The position numbers and the translations under genes were made by a program. Shown here piece after piece: positions 17,726-26,149 of a stretch of 64,000 nucleotides of DNA. The first letter of the stretch is position 1, and the number at the start of each line of letters is the position of its first letter. Below the pieces are notes generated by a model. That model ran no database searches and was not told the DNA's origin. It worked only from the letters and a program-made list of their open reading frames with translations. This DNA comes from Photobacterium aphoticum. Its GTDB lineage: Bacteria > Pseudomonadota > Gammaproteobacteria > Enterobacterales > Vibrionaceae. Location of the stretch: NCBI RefSeq assembly GCF_001029435.1, contig NZ_LDOV01000010.1, positions 310,001-374,000 of the forward strand, given 5' to 3'.

Positions 17726-18820
17726 TTAGTCATCAAATTCACAATCTAGGCTAAGTAGTATTTTTAGGTCCTCTCCTAGTTCTAATCTTTCTATACCCTT
17801 TCTCATTTTTCTCATTTCAGCTTGCTGTAATTTAATACATTTCTTTTCTTCAATAGCGATTCTTTTAATTTTATCAAACCCATTTTCACTCAAATTAAAA
17901 TCTCTGTACCAACTAAGGCAAACTTTACCAAAAAATTTTCTTGAATACGGACCAACAGACTTTGCTAACTCTTTATAAGATGAGAGTATTAGTTTAATAT
18001 CATTATCACTATAATCAACGGGGTTTATTTCAATAAATTCACATAGAAGCTTATAATCTCTGACTAAGCAAATGTTAAAAATATATTTTTTAAAAAAATC
18101 AGTGTCTGATTTACATGTGCCATTAAGTAAAGTGAAGTAATCTTTTTTTGATTTCTTTGTAAAGTCATAGCCATTTAGGATGTATAAACGTCCAATAATA
18201 TTATTCAAATTGGTCTTGAGTGATTTTTTTAATCGTTTCTTATAACTTAAGTACGTAGTATTAAAAAATACATCTTCTTTCAAGGGAGATGAGAAATCAG
18301 ACCAACGCATTGGATGGCATCTTAATGAGGAACCAAATAGGTGCTTTGTTGTTTGGTGGTACTTTTCACAACTAAAGTACAAAAACTTATCAATATGAGG
18401 TTCGGATTTATCATTTGAAGTATAAGGACTATTCAAATATTTATTTAACTCTGAGGCTACCCTACTTATATCATCTATTTTGTAATTATGTAACCAAATC
18501 GACAACTTATATGAATTTATTAAATCATCGAAATATGATATATCATCTAACACAATAGTTTCATTTTTAAAAGGGGATATGGATATTAGATAGTTAAAGT
18601 AACTAATAATATCAACTTTTATTTTTTCATTCGAACAATAATTTGAATACAATGAATTAAATCCAAGCAAATCATCTTCGCGTGAATTATTACTCTTTAA
18701 TATAGCGATAGCATGTATGAGGTTTGATTTCACCTTTTTATCTATTGATTTTGAAAAATACCCTTGTTCGTGAAGATAAAATAAAAATTTTATAGGGGCC
18801 TCATAATTGACGTTTTTCAC
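17726..18820 (-). CDS. Hypothetical protein, AT-rich orphan gene
   Basis: 364 aa, not recognised. The reading frame is long and open in DNA far richer in A and T than the flanking genes, with heavy use of AAA, AAT and ATA codons, which suggests acquisition from elsewhere. The protein is rich in Lys, Asn, Ile and Tyr, with no signal peptide or membrane helix. It carries scattered Cys and His residues (SCEKYHQTTKHLF; LRCHPMRW) but no clear metal motif, and a basic helical segment near the C-terminus (KKCIKLQQAEMRKMRKGIER). It stands alone. A defence or phage-derived origin is a guess only. Confidence 0.6.
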   Translation of the reverse strand: MKNVNYEAPIKFLFYLHEQGYFSKSIDKKVKSNLIHAIAILKSNNSREDDLLGFNSLYSNYCSNEKIKVDIISYFNYLISISPFKNETIVLDDISYFDDLINSYKLSIWLHNYKIDDISRVASELNKYLNSPYTSNDKSEPHIDKFLYFSCEKYHQTTKHLFGSSLRCHPMRWSDFSSPLKEDVFFNTTYLSYKKRLKKSLKTNLNNIIGRLYILNGYDFTKKSKKDYFTLLNGTCKSDTDFFKKYIFNICLVRDYKLLCEFIEINPVDYSDNDIKLILSSYKELAKSVGPYSRKFFGKVCLSWYRDFNLSENGFDKIKRIAIEEKKCIKLQQAEMRKMRKGIERLELGEDLKILLSLDCEFDD

Positions 18821-19468
18821 TTTTAATCCTTAGTTATCTATTGAAAAACCTTAGTCACAAAAATGTATAAGGAATGATATTTATAATTACTTTACTGTTA
18901 TGACATAATAAAAGCTATTTGAAATTTAAACCAGTGTGATCTTGCGCATTATCAGTGTTGAGTATGGAGGTATATTTGAGATAATTAGTTAGTTTACCTT
19001 TAGACATAAATGTCCTATGACATTTTCTCTTTAGCTGTTGAGTTAGATTAGATAAATATAGAATATTTATCTAAACATCCCATGGTGTCAGATCATTTAA
19101 CGCACTGTGTGGTCGTTATCGAAATATCAAACGTTCCCTTAGCAATTCCTGCGGTTACCCAGCGTAACCAATGAGATAAAGACTCAGCACGTATAGTGAC
19201 ACCTTCGGGTGTCATTTTTGTTTGCTCATAAAGCCGCCAATATTTCCTCATCATATTTATGAATCGTTGCCAGAGATAGCGATTTTGCAACCCATCTTGC
19301 CATATATTTTTTCATATGAACTGGATGGATGTCGTGCTTATTCGTAACACGGAAATGTCCAGTTATGCGTCACGATGCCCGCAGATCGACTTACGATTTA
19401 GTCGTGACTTACCCGTGAATAGATAAGATCGTGTATAAACCACGACACATAAATTAAAGCGAAACGAT
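18821..19468. other. AT-rich intergenic remnant region
   Basis: About 650 bases without a gene I can defend. Two short minus-strand frames between 19093 and 19317 (one starting at 19317 with MKKYMARWVAKSL, one of 65 codons at 19093-19290) overlap in different frames and might be the debris of one gene. GTCACGA (19369-19375) and TCGTGAC (19402-19408) form an inverted repeat. Confidence 0.35.
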
Positions 19469-19503
19469 AAAAAAGCAGCCGGAGAGGGTCACTCAACCGG
19501 CTG
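19469..19503 (-). terminator. Possible terminator of the acetoacetate operon
   Basis: On the minus strand CAGCCGG-N14-CCGGCTG is followed by CTTTTTT. It lies about 140 bases beyond the last gene of the operon ending at 19639. Confidence 0.6.
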
Positions 19504-19567
19504 AAAGGAAACCAAAAGGTAGGTTAGTTCGGAGTGCGCTGCTGTCTGATGGAGCAGCGCTTTTTTT
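19470..19567 (+). ncRNA. Possible small RNA with two hairpins
   Basis: On the plus strand a CAGCCGG/CCGGCTG hairpin, a purine-rich single-stranded stretch with several GGA triplets, and a second hairpin (GCGCTGCT-N9-AGCAGCGC, 19536-19560) ending in seven T form a compact unit with its own terminator. No protein gene on this strand feeds that terminator. Upstream TATAAA at about 19434 could be a -10 box. This may equally be only a pair of terminators for the opposite operon. Confidence 0.3.
19536..19567 (+). terminator. Plus-strand terminator without an upstream gene
   Basis: GCGCTGCT-GTCTGATGG-AGCAGCGC then TTTTTTT. Strong stem and T-run. Confidence 0.75.
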
Positions 19568-19638
19568 ACGATGTAGCTTGTTTTTCGATAACACGTTCGT
19601 TTCACGCTTTCGCTGTGTTGTCACAGCAATGGCGCTTG

Positions 19639-20343
19639 TTAGGCAGCTGTACTGGCTGGGTACAGATCCGCTGGGACAGCCATTGCCGTCAGGTTTGGCG
19701 AAATGATCAGTTCTGCTTCAGTGGCCGCTTGAATCTCATCTAGAGTTACGCCCGGTGCCAATTCTGTCAGCATCATGCCTTCAGGAGTGATTTCAATCAC
19801 GCCAAACTCCGTAATAATCAAATCCACTTGATTGGCAGCGGTCAGTGGCAAATTACATTCTTTCAGCAGTTTTGGCTGGCCTTTGACTGTGTGCTCCATG
19901 GCAACAATCACTTTCTTTGCCCCCACCACGAGATCCATCGCGCCGCCCATGCCTGGTACCATTTTGCCAGGGATGATCCAGTTCGCCAGATTACCGTGCT
20001 GGTCAACCTGTAGCGCACCCAGTACAGTCACATCCACATGGCCACCACGGATGATGGTGAAGGAATCTGCACTGTTGAAGTAGCACGCACCCGTAATTGC
20101 CGTGATAGGCTGACCACCCGCATTCACCAAATCAGGGTCGCGGTTTTCTTCGGTCGCCATAGCACCGATGCCGATCAGGCCATTTTCTGATTGCAGTAAA
20201 ATCTCAATGTCGCTGCTGGTTTCATTCGCTACCAGAGAGGGCAGGCCGATACCCAAGTTAACGACGTCGCCATCTTTCAGTTCTTGTGCCACACGCCAAG
20301 CGATCATGCGACGAATAACGTTTTTGTCTCGAATAATAGCCAT
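19639..20343 (-). CDS. atoA: 3-oxoacid (acetoacetate) CoA-transferase, subunit B
   Basis: 234 aa from ATG 20343, which follows GGAGCG two bases after the subunit A stop; a longer frame from 20397 would lie inside subunit A. The active-site glutamate lies in LQSENGLIGIG (residues about 48-58), and GGGHVD-type and GGAMDLV motifs match the beta subunit of SCOT/AtoDA enzymes. Together with subunit A it moves CoA from succinyl-CoA or acetyl-CoA to acetoacetate. It could also be named scoB. Last gene of the operon atoB-atoD-atoA. Confidence 0.92.
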   Translation of the reverse strand: MAIIRDKNVIRRMIAWRVAQELKDGDVVNLGIGLPSLVANETSSDIEILLQSENGLIGIGAMATEENRDPDLVNAGGQPITAITGACYFNSADSFTIIRGGHVDVTVLGALQVDQHGNLANWIIPGKMVPGMGGAMDLVVGAKKVIVAMEHTVKGQPKLLKECNLPLTAANQVDLIITEFGVIEITPEGMMLTELAPGVTLDEIQAATEAELIISPNLTAMAVPADLYPASTAA

Positions 20344-20345
20344 GA

Positions 20346-20996
20346 TTACGCTCCTTGATAGATGTGATTCACGAATAGGCCAGGGGTGTGGACGCATTCC
20401 GGTTCAATGTCACCGGTATTGACCAGTTTTTCTGCTTCGACGACAACAATGTCTGCTGCCGTTGCCATCATTGGGTTAAAGTTTTGCGTGGTGCGCTTGT
20501 AGAACACGTTGCCTTTGTGGTCGACAATCGAACCACGGATGAAGGCCAAATCTGCACGCAACGGTTTTTCTAACAGGAAGTCTTTGCCATCAATGTTGAT
20601 GACTTGTTTGCCTTCCGCCACCATGGTGCCAAGGCCGGTCGGTGTCAGTACGCCACCTAAGCCCGCGCCGCCTGCACGAATGCGCTCTGCCAGTGTGCCT
20701 TGTGGGACCAATTCCACTTCCAGTTCGCCGCTGTTCATCAGTGCGCCCGTTTCAGGGTTGGTACCAATGTGCGACGCAAACAGTTTACGAATACGTTTTG
20801 CGCGGATCAGGCGGCCAGATCCGGTTTCAGGGGTGCCGGTATCGGTGCTGATCAACGTCAGGTTTTTCACCCCAGATTCCAAAATGATGTCGATAAGCCC
20901 TTCTGGGGCACCGGTTGCCATGAAGCCGCCGATCATAATGGTCATGTCATCACGAAGTAGCCCAGCGATGTCTTGGGCAGTAATCATTTTTTTCAT
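20346..20996 (-). CDS. atoD: 3-oxoacid (acetoacetate) CoA-transferase, subunit A
   Basis: 216 aa. I start at ATG 20996, preceded by AAGGAG; the longer frame from 21068 overlaps the thiolase gene. The CoA-binding signature GGFMATGAPEGLID (about residues 20-33) and GTLAERIRAGGAGLGG are those of the alpha subunit of family I CoA-transferases. It pairs with the product of the next gene. It could equally be called scoA. Confidence 0.92.
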   Translation of the reverse strand: MKKMITAQDIAGLLRDDMTIMIGGFMATGAPEGLIDIILESGVKNLTLISTDTGTPETGSGRLIRAKRIRKLFASHIGTNPETGALMNSGELEVELVPQGTLAERIRAGGAGLGGVLTPTGLGTMVAEGKQVINIDGKDFLLEKPLRADLAFIRGSIVDHKGNVFYKRTTQNFNPMMATAADIVVVEAEKLVNTGDIEPECVHTPGLFVNHIYQGA

Positions 20997-21010
20997 AGTC
21001 AATACTCCTT

Positions 21011-22225
21011 TTATGCTGCATCGCAACGACGAAGAATCACGGCGGTACCCATGCCACCCCCAATACACAGGGAGGCTAGGCCAAAGGTATGTTCAGCGCG
21101 GTGCATCTCATAAATCAAACTGGTCAAAATGCGGTTTCCTGATGCCCCCAACGGGTGACCAAGGGCAATAGCACCACCATTGAAATTGGTGTGCGCGGCA
21201 AGCCATTCTGGATCCACATCGTGTTGTTCACATAATCCTTTCATCACGCCCAATGCTTGTGCGGCAAAGGCTTCATTCAATTCCAGACACGTGATGTCTT
21301 GCAGGGCGAGGTTGGTTATTTCCAATGCATTGGCGATAGCCGGTACAGGCCCAAGCCCCATCACTTTTGGTGATACGCCAGCCTGACCACAGGCAACGAT
21401 TTCTGCCAATGGGCGTAAGTTATGGCGTTTAACGGCTGCCGCAGAGGCCAAAATCAATGCTGATGCGCCATCATTGATACCGGAGGCATTACCCGCCGTG
21501 ACCGTCCCGTCTTTATTGAAGGCAGGGCGCAGTGCTTGCAGTTTTTCTAATGTGGCATCGGCTTTCGGGTATTCATCCAACTCAACCGTGTATTGCTGAC
21601 GACGGAAATCGACGTTTACTGGTTCAATTTCGTCTTTGAAGCCGTGGGCTTGCATGGCTGCAACCGCTTTTTGTTGGCTTGCCAGCGCAAAGGCATCTTG
21701 GGCTTCACGGCTGATACCGTGCAGTTCCGCAATATTTTCAGCCGTGATCCCCATGTGGTACTGATTAAACACATCGGTCAGGCCGTCTTTGATGATGGAG
21801 TCTTCAAACATTTGATGACCCATTTTCACGCCTTGACGCAATTGGTTAGAGGAAATGAAAGGTGCCTGAGACATGCTTTCCATCCCGCACGCCACAATGA
21901 TGTCGGCTTCACCGGCACGAATATGGCTGACAGCGTCCATCACGGTTTTCATGCCACTGCCACAAATCATGTTCAGGGTGTAAGCCGGTACCGTTTCAGG
22001 GATGCCTGCCAGAATCGCCGCCTGACGACCCGGGCCCATGCCAATGCCAGCACTCAGCACGTTCCCTGCAATCACCTCATCAATTAAGTCTGGCGACAGC
22101 TCACACTGGTTAAGTGCGGCTTTGATTGCGGTGGCACCCAGTTGTGGTGCAGAGACTGGGGCAAGAGCGCCATTGAAATTGCCAATTGGAGTGCGCTTAG
22201 CGGCAACGATATATACGGATTCCAT
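21011..22225 (-). CDS. atoB: Acetyl-CoA C-acetyltransferase (thiolase) AtoB
   Basis: 404 aa thiolase: Cys in [29 protein letters not shown] and CIGGGMGTA. First gene of an operon with two CoA-transferase subunits, so it most likely splits acetoacetyl-CoA to two acetyl-CoA during acetoacetate or PHB use. It is a paralogue of phaA at 13791. Start at 22225 follows TACAGGATGTAGT, a reasonable ribosome site. Confidence 0.92.
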   Translation of the reverse strand: MESVYIVAAKRTPIGNFNGALAPVSAPQLGATAIKAALNQCELSPDLIDEVIAGNVLSAGIGMGPGRQAAILAGIPETVPAYTLNMICGSGMKTVMDAVSHIRAGEADIIVACGMESMSQAPFISSNQLRQGVKMGHQMFEDSIIKDGLTDVFNQYHMGITAENIAELHGISREAQDAFALASQQKAVAAMQAHGFKDEIEPVNVDFRRQQYTVELDEYPKADATLEKLQALRPAFNKDGTVTAGNASGINDGASALILASAAAVKRHNLRPLAEIVACGQAGVSPKVMGLGPVPAIANALEITNLALQDITCLELNEAFAAQALGVMKGLCEQHDVDPEWLAAHTNFNGGAIALGHPLGASGNRILTSLIYEMHRAEHTFGLASLCIGGGMGTAVILRRCDAA

Positions 22226-22446
22226 ACTACATCCTGTAACAAGTTAACGAAGTTGCATTCAGTCTACGGATTCTGTTTGAGGAAGTGTTATAGCCAAACT
22301 TTCAAATCAGATTTGCGTAAATGCAAAAATAGGATGAGGGGTAAATCACGCTCTGTTTTCTTTTTCAGGCTTACTCTTGGTGTATTGCCGCAGTACGAGC
22401 AGATCAGTCATTTAATTGCACTTTCAATTAAGAAAGGGGAAATACC
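22226..22446. promoter_or_regulatory. Divergent promoter region, atoB and TIM-barrel operon
   Basis: 220 bases separating divergent operons. AAAGGGGAAATACC is the ribosome site for the gene at 22447. I see no clear operator, and none of the palindromes found in the inositol island. Confidence 0.4.
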
Positions 22447-23340
22447 ATGAGTTATATACTTGCTTGCGCGCCTTGTTGCTGGGGCGTTGAATCAACAGAT
22501 AACCCGCATAACCCAGATTGGATCACTGTATTGTCGGAAACCCGCAAGGCCGGGTATTTCGGAACAGAGTTAGGGCCGTTTGGCTTTTTCCCATTAGATG
22601 CCGATATGATCAATACGGCGCTCTACCTGAAAGAATTAGAAGTGTGCGCGGGGACGTTGTTTGAACCTCTGTCAGAGCCGCATGCTTATCAAGAAATTAT
22701 TCATAAAACCAAACGCTTGTGTGGTTTGCTGGAACAAATTGGCTGCGAGCGTTTGGTGGTGATTGATTGCGTGAATGACATCCGAAGCCAGTGTGCGGGG
22801 AATTCGGCATTAGCGCCTCGCCTCGATGATCAACGCTGGTCGCACATGATGGATACCATCCGCCAGATCAGCGCCATTGCGGCGCAGCATAATATTCGCG
22901 CGGTGGTGCATCCTCATGCTGGTGGGTATATCGAATATCAGGATGAACTCGATCGTTTATTAGCAGATTTACCCGTAGACGACATCGGCCTCTGTCTGGA
23001 TACCGGCCATTTATATTATGCCGGCATGGATCCGGCACAAAGCCTGATTGATTATGCCGACCGTTTAGAATACGTGCACTTTAAAGATGTGAATAAACAA
23101 CGCCTTGAAGCTGCAATTACCCAGCAGGTGGGATTTTGGCAGGCGTGTGCAGACGGCGTGATGTGTCCGATTGGGCAAGGGGCCATCGATTATCAGCAGG
23201 TCATGGCCGCATTATCGCAAATTGGCTATCACGGCTGGATCACCATCGAGCAAGAGCGCGATCCTCGCCATGCCGATACCACGCTGCAAGACATCATGCA
23301 AAGTCGCCAGTTTTTAATTGATAACGGTTTAACGCTGTAA
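22447..23340 (+). CDS. TIM-barrel sugar isomerase/epimerase, paralogue 1
   Basis: 297 aa of the AP-endonuclease-2-like TIM barrel family (IolE, IolI, hydroxypyruvate and tagatose epimerases). Metal-site motifs are present: VVHPHAGGYIEY (His), LCLDTGHLYYAG (Asp and His), YVHFKDV (His) and ITIEQE (Glu near the C-terminus). The N-terminus ACAPCCWGVE is shared with the next gene, so the two are tandem duplicates. The substrate is unknown; similarity in style to inosose dehydratase suggests a sugar or cyclitol. It is first in a three-gene operon with a TSUP exporter. Confidence 0.8.
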   Translation: MSYILACAPCCWGVESTDNPHNPDWITVLSETRKAGYFGTELGPFGFFPLDADMINTALYLKELEVCAGTLFEPLSEPHAYQEIIHKTKRLCGLLEQIGCERLVVIDCVNDIRSQCAGNSALAPRLDDQRWSHMMDTIRQISAIAAQHNIRAVVHPHAGGYIEYQDELDRLLADLPVDDIGLCLDTGHLYYAGMDPAQSLIDYADRLEYVHFKDVNKQRLEAAITQQVGFWQACADGVMCPIGQGAIDYQQVMAALSQIGYHGWITIEQERDPRHADTTLQDIMQSRQFLIDNGLTL

Positions 23341-23393
23341 CCCTAGCGGTGAACCTCACCATATTTGAAGTTGATTGATTTAAGGATGTAGTC

Positions 23394-24281
23394 ATGAATA
23401 TGAAGGTAGCTTGTGCCCCTTGTTGCTGGGGAGTGGAACCGTCTGAACTCAGTGTGAATCCAAGCTGGGGGCGGATTTTAGTGGAAGCGCGTGAAGCGGG
23501 GTACGAAGGTATCGAACTGGGGCCGATCGGGTATTTCCCCGATGATCCTGAGTTGCTGAAAAGTGCTTTGCGAGTGCGTGGTTTGCGGGCGTGTGCGGGT
23601 AACTTACATGAAGCGTTCAGTGATCCGTCTGCACGTCAGCGAATTGTGGAAAAAGCGGAAAAAGAAGTGCGACGACTCGTTGCTATTGGGGTCGACAAGC
23701 TACTGATCATGGATGCCAAGAATACCGTGCGTGATGCGTATGTCGGGCAAAGTGTGATTGCACCGCGTCTGAACCGTGAAAGCATGGCTGCGATGATTGC
23801 TACCATTTTAGAAGTGGTAGCGCTGGCTGAACAGCAGGGGATCCGTGTGCTGTTACACCCAAGCTCTGGGGGCTATGTCGCGTTTGAAGATGAGATTGCC
23901 GCTGTGATGAATGCCATTCCGGCCAATAAGTTGGGATTGTGTTTGGATGTCGGTCATCTCTACATCGACGGTATGCAGCCAGAAGTGATGCTACGCCGCT
24001 ACGCTAACCGTTTAGAGCATGTGCATGTTAAAGACATTGATGCGCAGCAATTGCATCAGGTTCGCCGTGATCGCTGCGGGATCCATCAGGCTTACAGCCA
24101 GTCACTGACGCGTCCGCTCGGGCAGGGCAGCATTAAGCTGAACGAGATTTGGCGTCTGTTGAAAGAGATGAACTACCAAGGCTGGCTGGTGGTTGAGCAG
24201 GAACATCCTGTTTCGGCAATCGAGACCGTGAAGCAGGATCTGGCTAAGAGCAGAACCTATCTGTCTGACTGCGGTGTGTAA
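23394..24281 (+). CDS. TIM-barrel sugar isomerase/epimerase, paralogue 2
   Basis: 295 aa, plainly homologous to the preceding protein along the whole length: both begin with CAPCCWGVE, share ELGP.G.FP, LHP-S-GGYV, LCLDVGHLY, HVHVKDI, RPLGQGSI/IGQGAI and VEQE. The metal ligands are kept, so it should also be active. AAGGA lies ten bases before ATG 23394. It may act on a related substrate, form a heteromer with paralogue 1, or do a consecutive step. Confidence 0.8.
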   Translation: MNMKVACAPCCWGVEPSELSVNPSWGRILVEAREAGYEGIELGPIGYFPDDPELLKSALRVRGLRACAGNLHEAFSDPSARQRIVEKAEKEVRRLVAIGVDKLLIMDAKNTVRDAYVGQSVIAPRLNRESMAAMIATILEVVALAEQQGIRVLLHPSSGGYVAFEDEIAAVMNAIPANKLGLCLDVGHLYIDGMQPEVMLRRYANRLEHVHVKDIDAQQLHQVRRDRCGIHQAYSQSLTRPLGQGSIKLNEIWRLLKEMNYQGWLVVEQEHPVSAIETVKQDLAKSRTYLSDCGV

Positions 24282-24286
24282 TCATC

Positions 24287-25042
24287 ATGGTGGTCAGTGA
24301 CCCTTGGTTTTATATCATGGCGATCCCTGCTGTGTTGATCTACGGGATCGGTAAAGGAGGATTAGGAGGCGCGTTGGGGATCATTGCTGTGCCGTTAATG
24401 GCCATGGTGGTGTCCCCCACGCAAGCGGCAGCGATTTTGCTGCCGATCCTCTGCGTAATGGATGCGTTTGCGGTGAAGCAGCATTATCAGAATGCGGAGT
24501 ATTCCATCCTAAAACAAATGTTGCCGGGTTCATTGTTAGGGGTTTTTCTGGCGGGCGTGTTTCTTAGCGTGACGCCAGAAGCCGGCCTGAAATTACTCAT
24601 TGGAGGATTATCACTGCTCTTTTGTGTGCAGTATCTGTTTCAGCAGGGCGATCCTGCACCGAAAAAGCCCGGCGGCATCAGTGCCTGGTGGTGGAGTGGG
24701 CTAGGCGGTTTTTCAAGTACTGCCATCCATGCCGGTGGAGGTCCTGCCAGTATCTACTTGTTACCGTTGAAACTTGAAAAGGTCACACTTATCGCCACGA
24801 TGGCGGTGTTGTTTGCCATTATCAACCTGTTCAAATTGATCCCGTATACCTTACTGGGTGAGTTTGATCGTACCAACTTACTGACTGCGCTGATGCTCAT
24901 GCCATTGGCGCCAGTCGGGGTGTACATGGGGGTATGGCTGCTTCATCGCGTCAGTCAGGTATGGGTGTATCGCTTGTGTTATTTCTTTTTGTTTGTCTCT
25001 GGCACCAAGCTCTTCATTGAAGGTGTCGCGGTTCATATTTAG
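24287..25042 (+). CDS. TSUP (TauE/SafE) family membrane transporter
   Basis: 251 aa with about eight hydrophobic segments. The N-terminal GIGKGGLGGALGIIAVPLMA and the second-half GGFSSTAIHAGGGPASIYLLP are the two inverted signature repeats of TauE/SafE (DUF81) proteins, which export or import organic sulfonates, sulfite or small organic acids. It starts five bases after paralogue 2, so it shares the operon, and probably moves a substrate or product of the two isomerases. Confidence 0.85.
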   Translation: MVVSDPWFYIMAIPAVLIYGIGKGGLGGALGIIAVPLMAMVVSPTQAAAILLPILCVMDAFAVKQHYQNAEYSILKQMLPGSLLGVFLAGVFLSVTPEAGLKLLIGGLSLLFCVQYLFQQGDPAPKKPGGISAWWWSGLGGFSSTAIHAGGGPASIYLLPLKLEKVTLIATMAVLFAIINLFKLIPYTLLGEFDRTNLLTALMLMPLAPVGVYMGVWLLHRVSQVWVYRLCYFFLFVSGTKLFIEGVAVHI

Positions 25043-25072
25043 TGACTCTCCGAGTCTTATGCGTAGTGTGTT

Positions 25073-25109
25073 GGCTTGAGTGGTGTTCTTCATTGCTCAA
25101 GCCTTTTTT
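25073..25109 (+). terminator. Terminator of the TIM-barrel/TSUP operon
   Basis: GGCTTGAG-N15-CTCAAGCC followed by TTTTTT, 30 bases after the TSUP gene. Confidence 0.88.
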
Positions 25110-25599
25110 ATGTTAGTACGGTTTTCGCTTAGCTTGATTTTTTAGTTATGAGCTTTTGCACGGGCCATCTGTCAAATTTCGCAACCAACAGAATTAAAGT
25201 TTGATAAGAAATATCATTTATATGTGGTAGTAGCGAAGCGATAGAAAGAGAGCTCTTCGATAATAAACTGATTGCTTATGTTTATTGGCGTGGGGAGGTA
25301 GAGGTGTAAACAGAAAGTGTCAACTAATAGGTGGTGGTTAAGCACTAACACGATTGGATGAATTCCTTTGGAGGATGGTATCTTTGGTTTATATGCTTAA
25401 GGGGAATTTGCACGATTATTACCTATGTCAGTGCTAATCATCATCGATATTAGACTTACTGTGAAAAGGTTTCTTTAATCAAAAATTTCATACGTTTACG
25501 TGAAAAAAAATTGCGATAAATTGGTTTATGCATTAATTTGCCGTGGCTCGAAAAAATTTGATAAATCCCCGCCCATTTTGCATTGCAAGGAAGATAATT
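25110..25599 (+). promoter_or_regulatory. 490-base AT-rich region upstream of the FtsK/WXG-like cassette
   Basis: No gene of its own. It must contain the promoter of the eight-gene cassette. Direct reading finds no convincing sigma-70 boxes, integrase site or tRNA end. AT content is higher than in the flanking operons. Confidence 0.45.
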
Positions 25600-26145
25600 T
25601 TGAATCAAACCCGCACGGTCAAAGAGCTTAATGAGCTCATTGATACATTAGTGGAGTCTGTTCAGTCATCAAAGCAAGAAGCGGCTGAAATCGAAAAGAT
25701 CAAAGCCGGACTAGAACAACATCAAGCACGACTTCAACGTTGTAAAAATGAAGCTGTAAATATTAGCGACCGAATTATTGAGAATGAGATTCCTGTTGTA
25801 GCTAAAAACAGCTTATTTGATGTTCAAAATCTTGTTAACCACCAAGGTTTGATTGAGCCTGACTCACAGCAAACTCAATATGAGACTGCAAAAGCTCATT
25901 TCTTACAAGCTGCAGTGGCACTGAAAGATAAACAGAGCGCAATGGTTGATGCAGATGTTGCCGTTAAGAATAAAGTGAAAGAAATTTATTCAATGCAACA
26001 AAAGCTTAAGCGAGAGGCGGAAGAACGTGAAAAAGAAGCTAAGGAACTGGCATTTAAGCGTAAGAAAGCATTGAAAAACAAATTGCTTTATACATCGCTG
26101 TTTATTGTTGCAGTGGCTGCGTTTATTAGTTTGCAGATGAGATAA
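25600..26145 (+). CDS. Tail-anchored coiled-coil protein (cassette gene 1)
   Basis: 181 aa, not recognised. I start at TTG 25600 because AAGGAAG lies six bases before it; a GTG at 25543 would add 19 residues (MARKNLINPRPFCIARKII) without a ribosome site. About residues 5-150 are charged helix with heptad patterns (coiled coil), ending in a very basic stretch. Residues about 160-178 (LLYTSLFIVAVAAFISL) are a single membrane helix, with only three residues after it, so the protein is probably tail-anchored with its coiled coil in the cytoplasm. It lies four bases before the ATPase gene and may dock that ATPase to the membrane. Confidence 0.7.
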   Translation: MNQTRTVKELNELIDTLVESVQSSKQEAAEIEKIKAGLEQHQARLQRCKNEAVNISDRIIENEIPVVAKNSLFDVQNLVNHQGLIEPDSQQTQYETAKAHFLQAAVALKDKQSAMVDADVAVKNKVKEIYSMQQKLKREAEEREKEAKELAFKRKKALKNKLLYTSLFIVAVAAFISLQMR

Positions 26146-26149
26146 TAGT

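Noticed and set aside
20509-21171. 220-codon plus-strand frame
   Set aside because: Antisense to atoD, which has clear family motifs.
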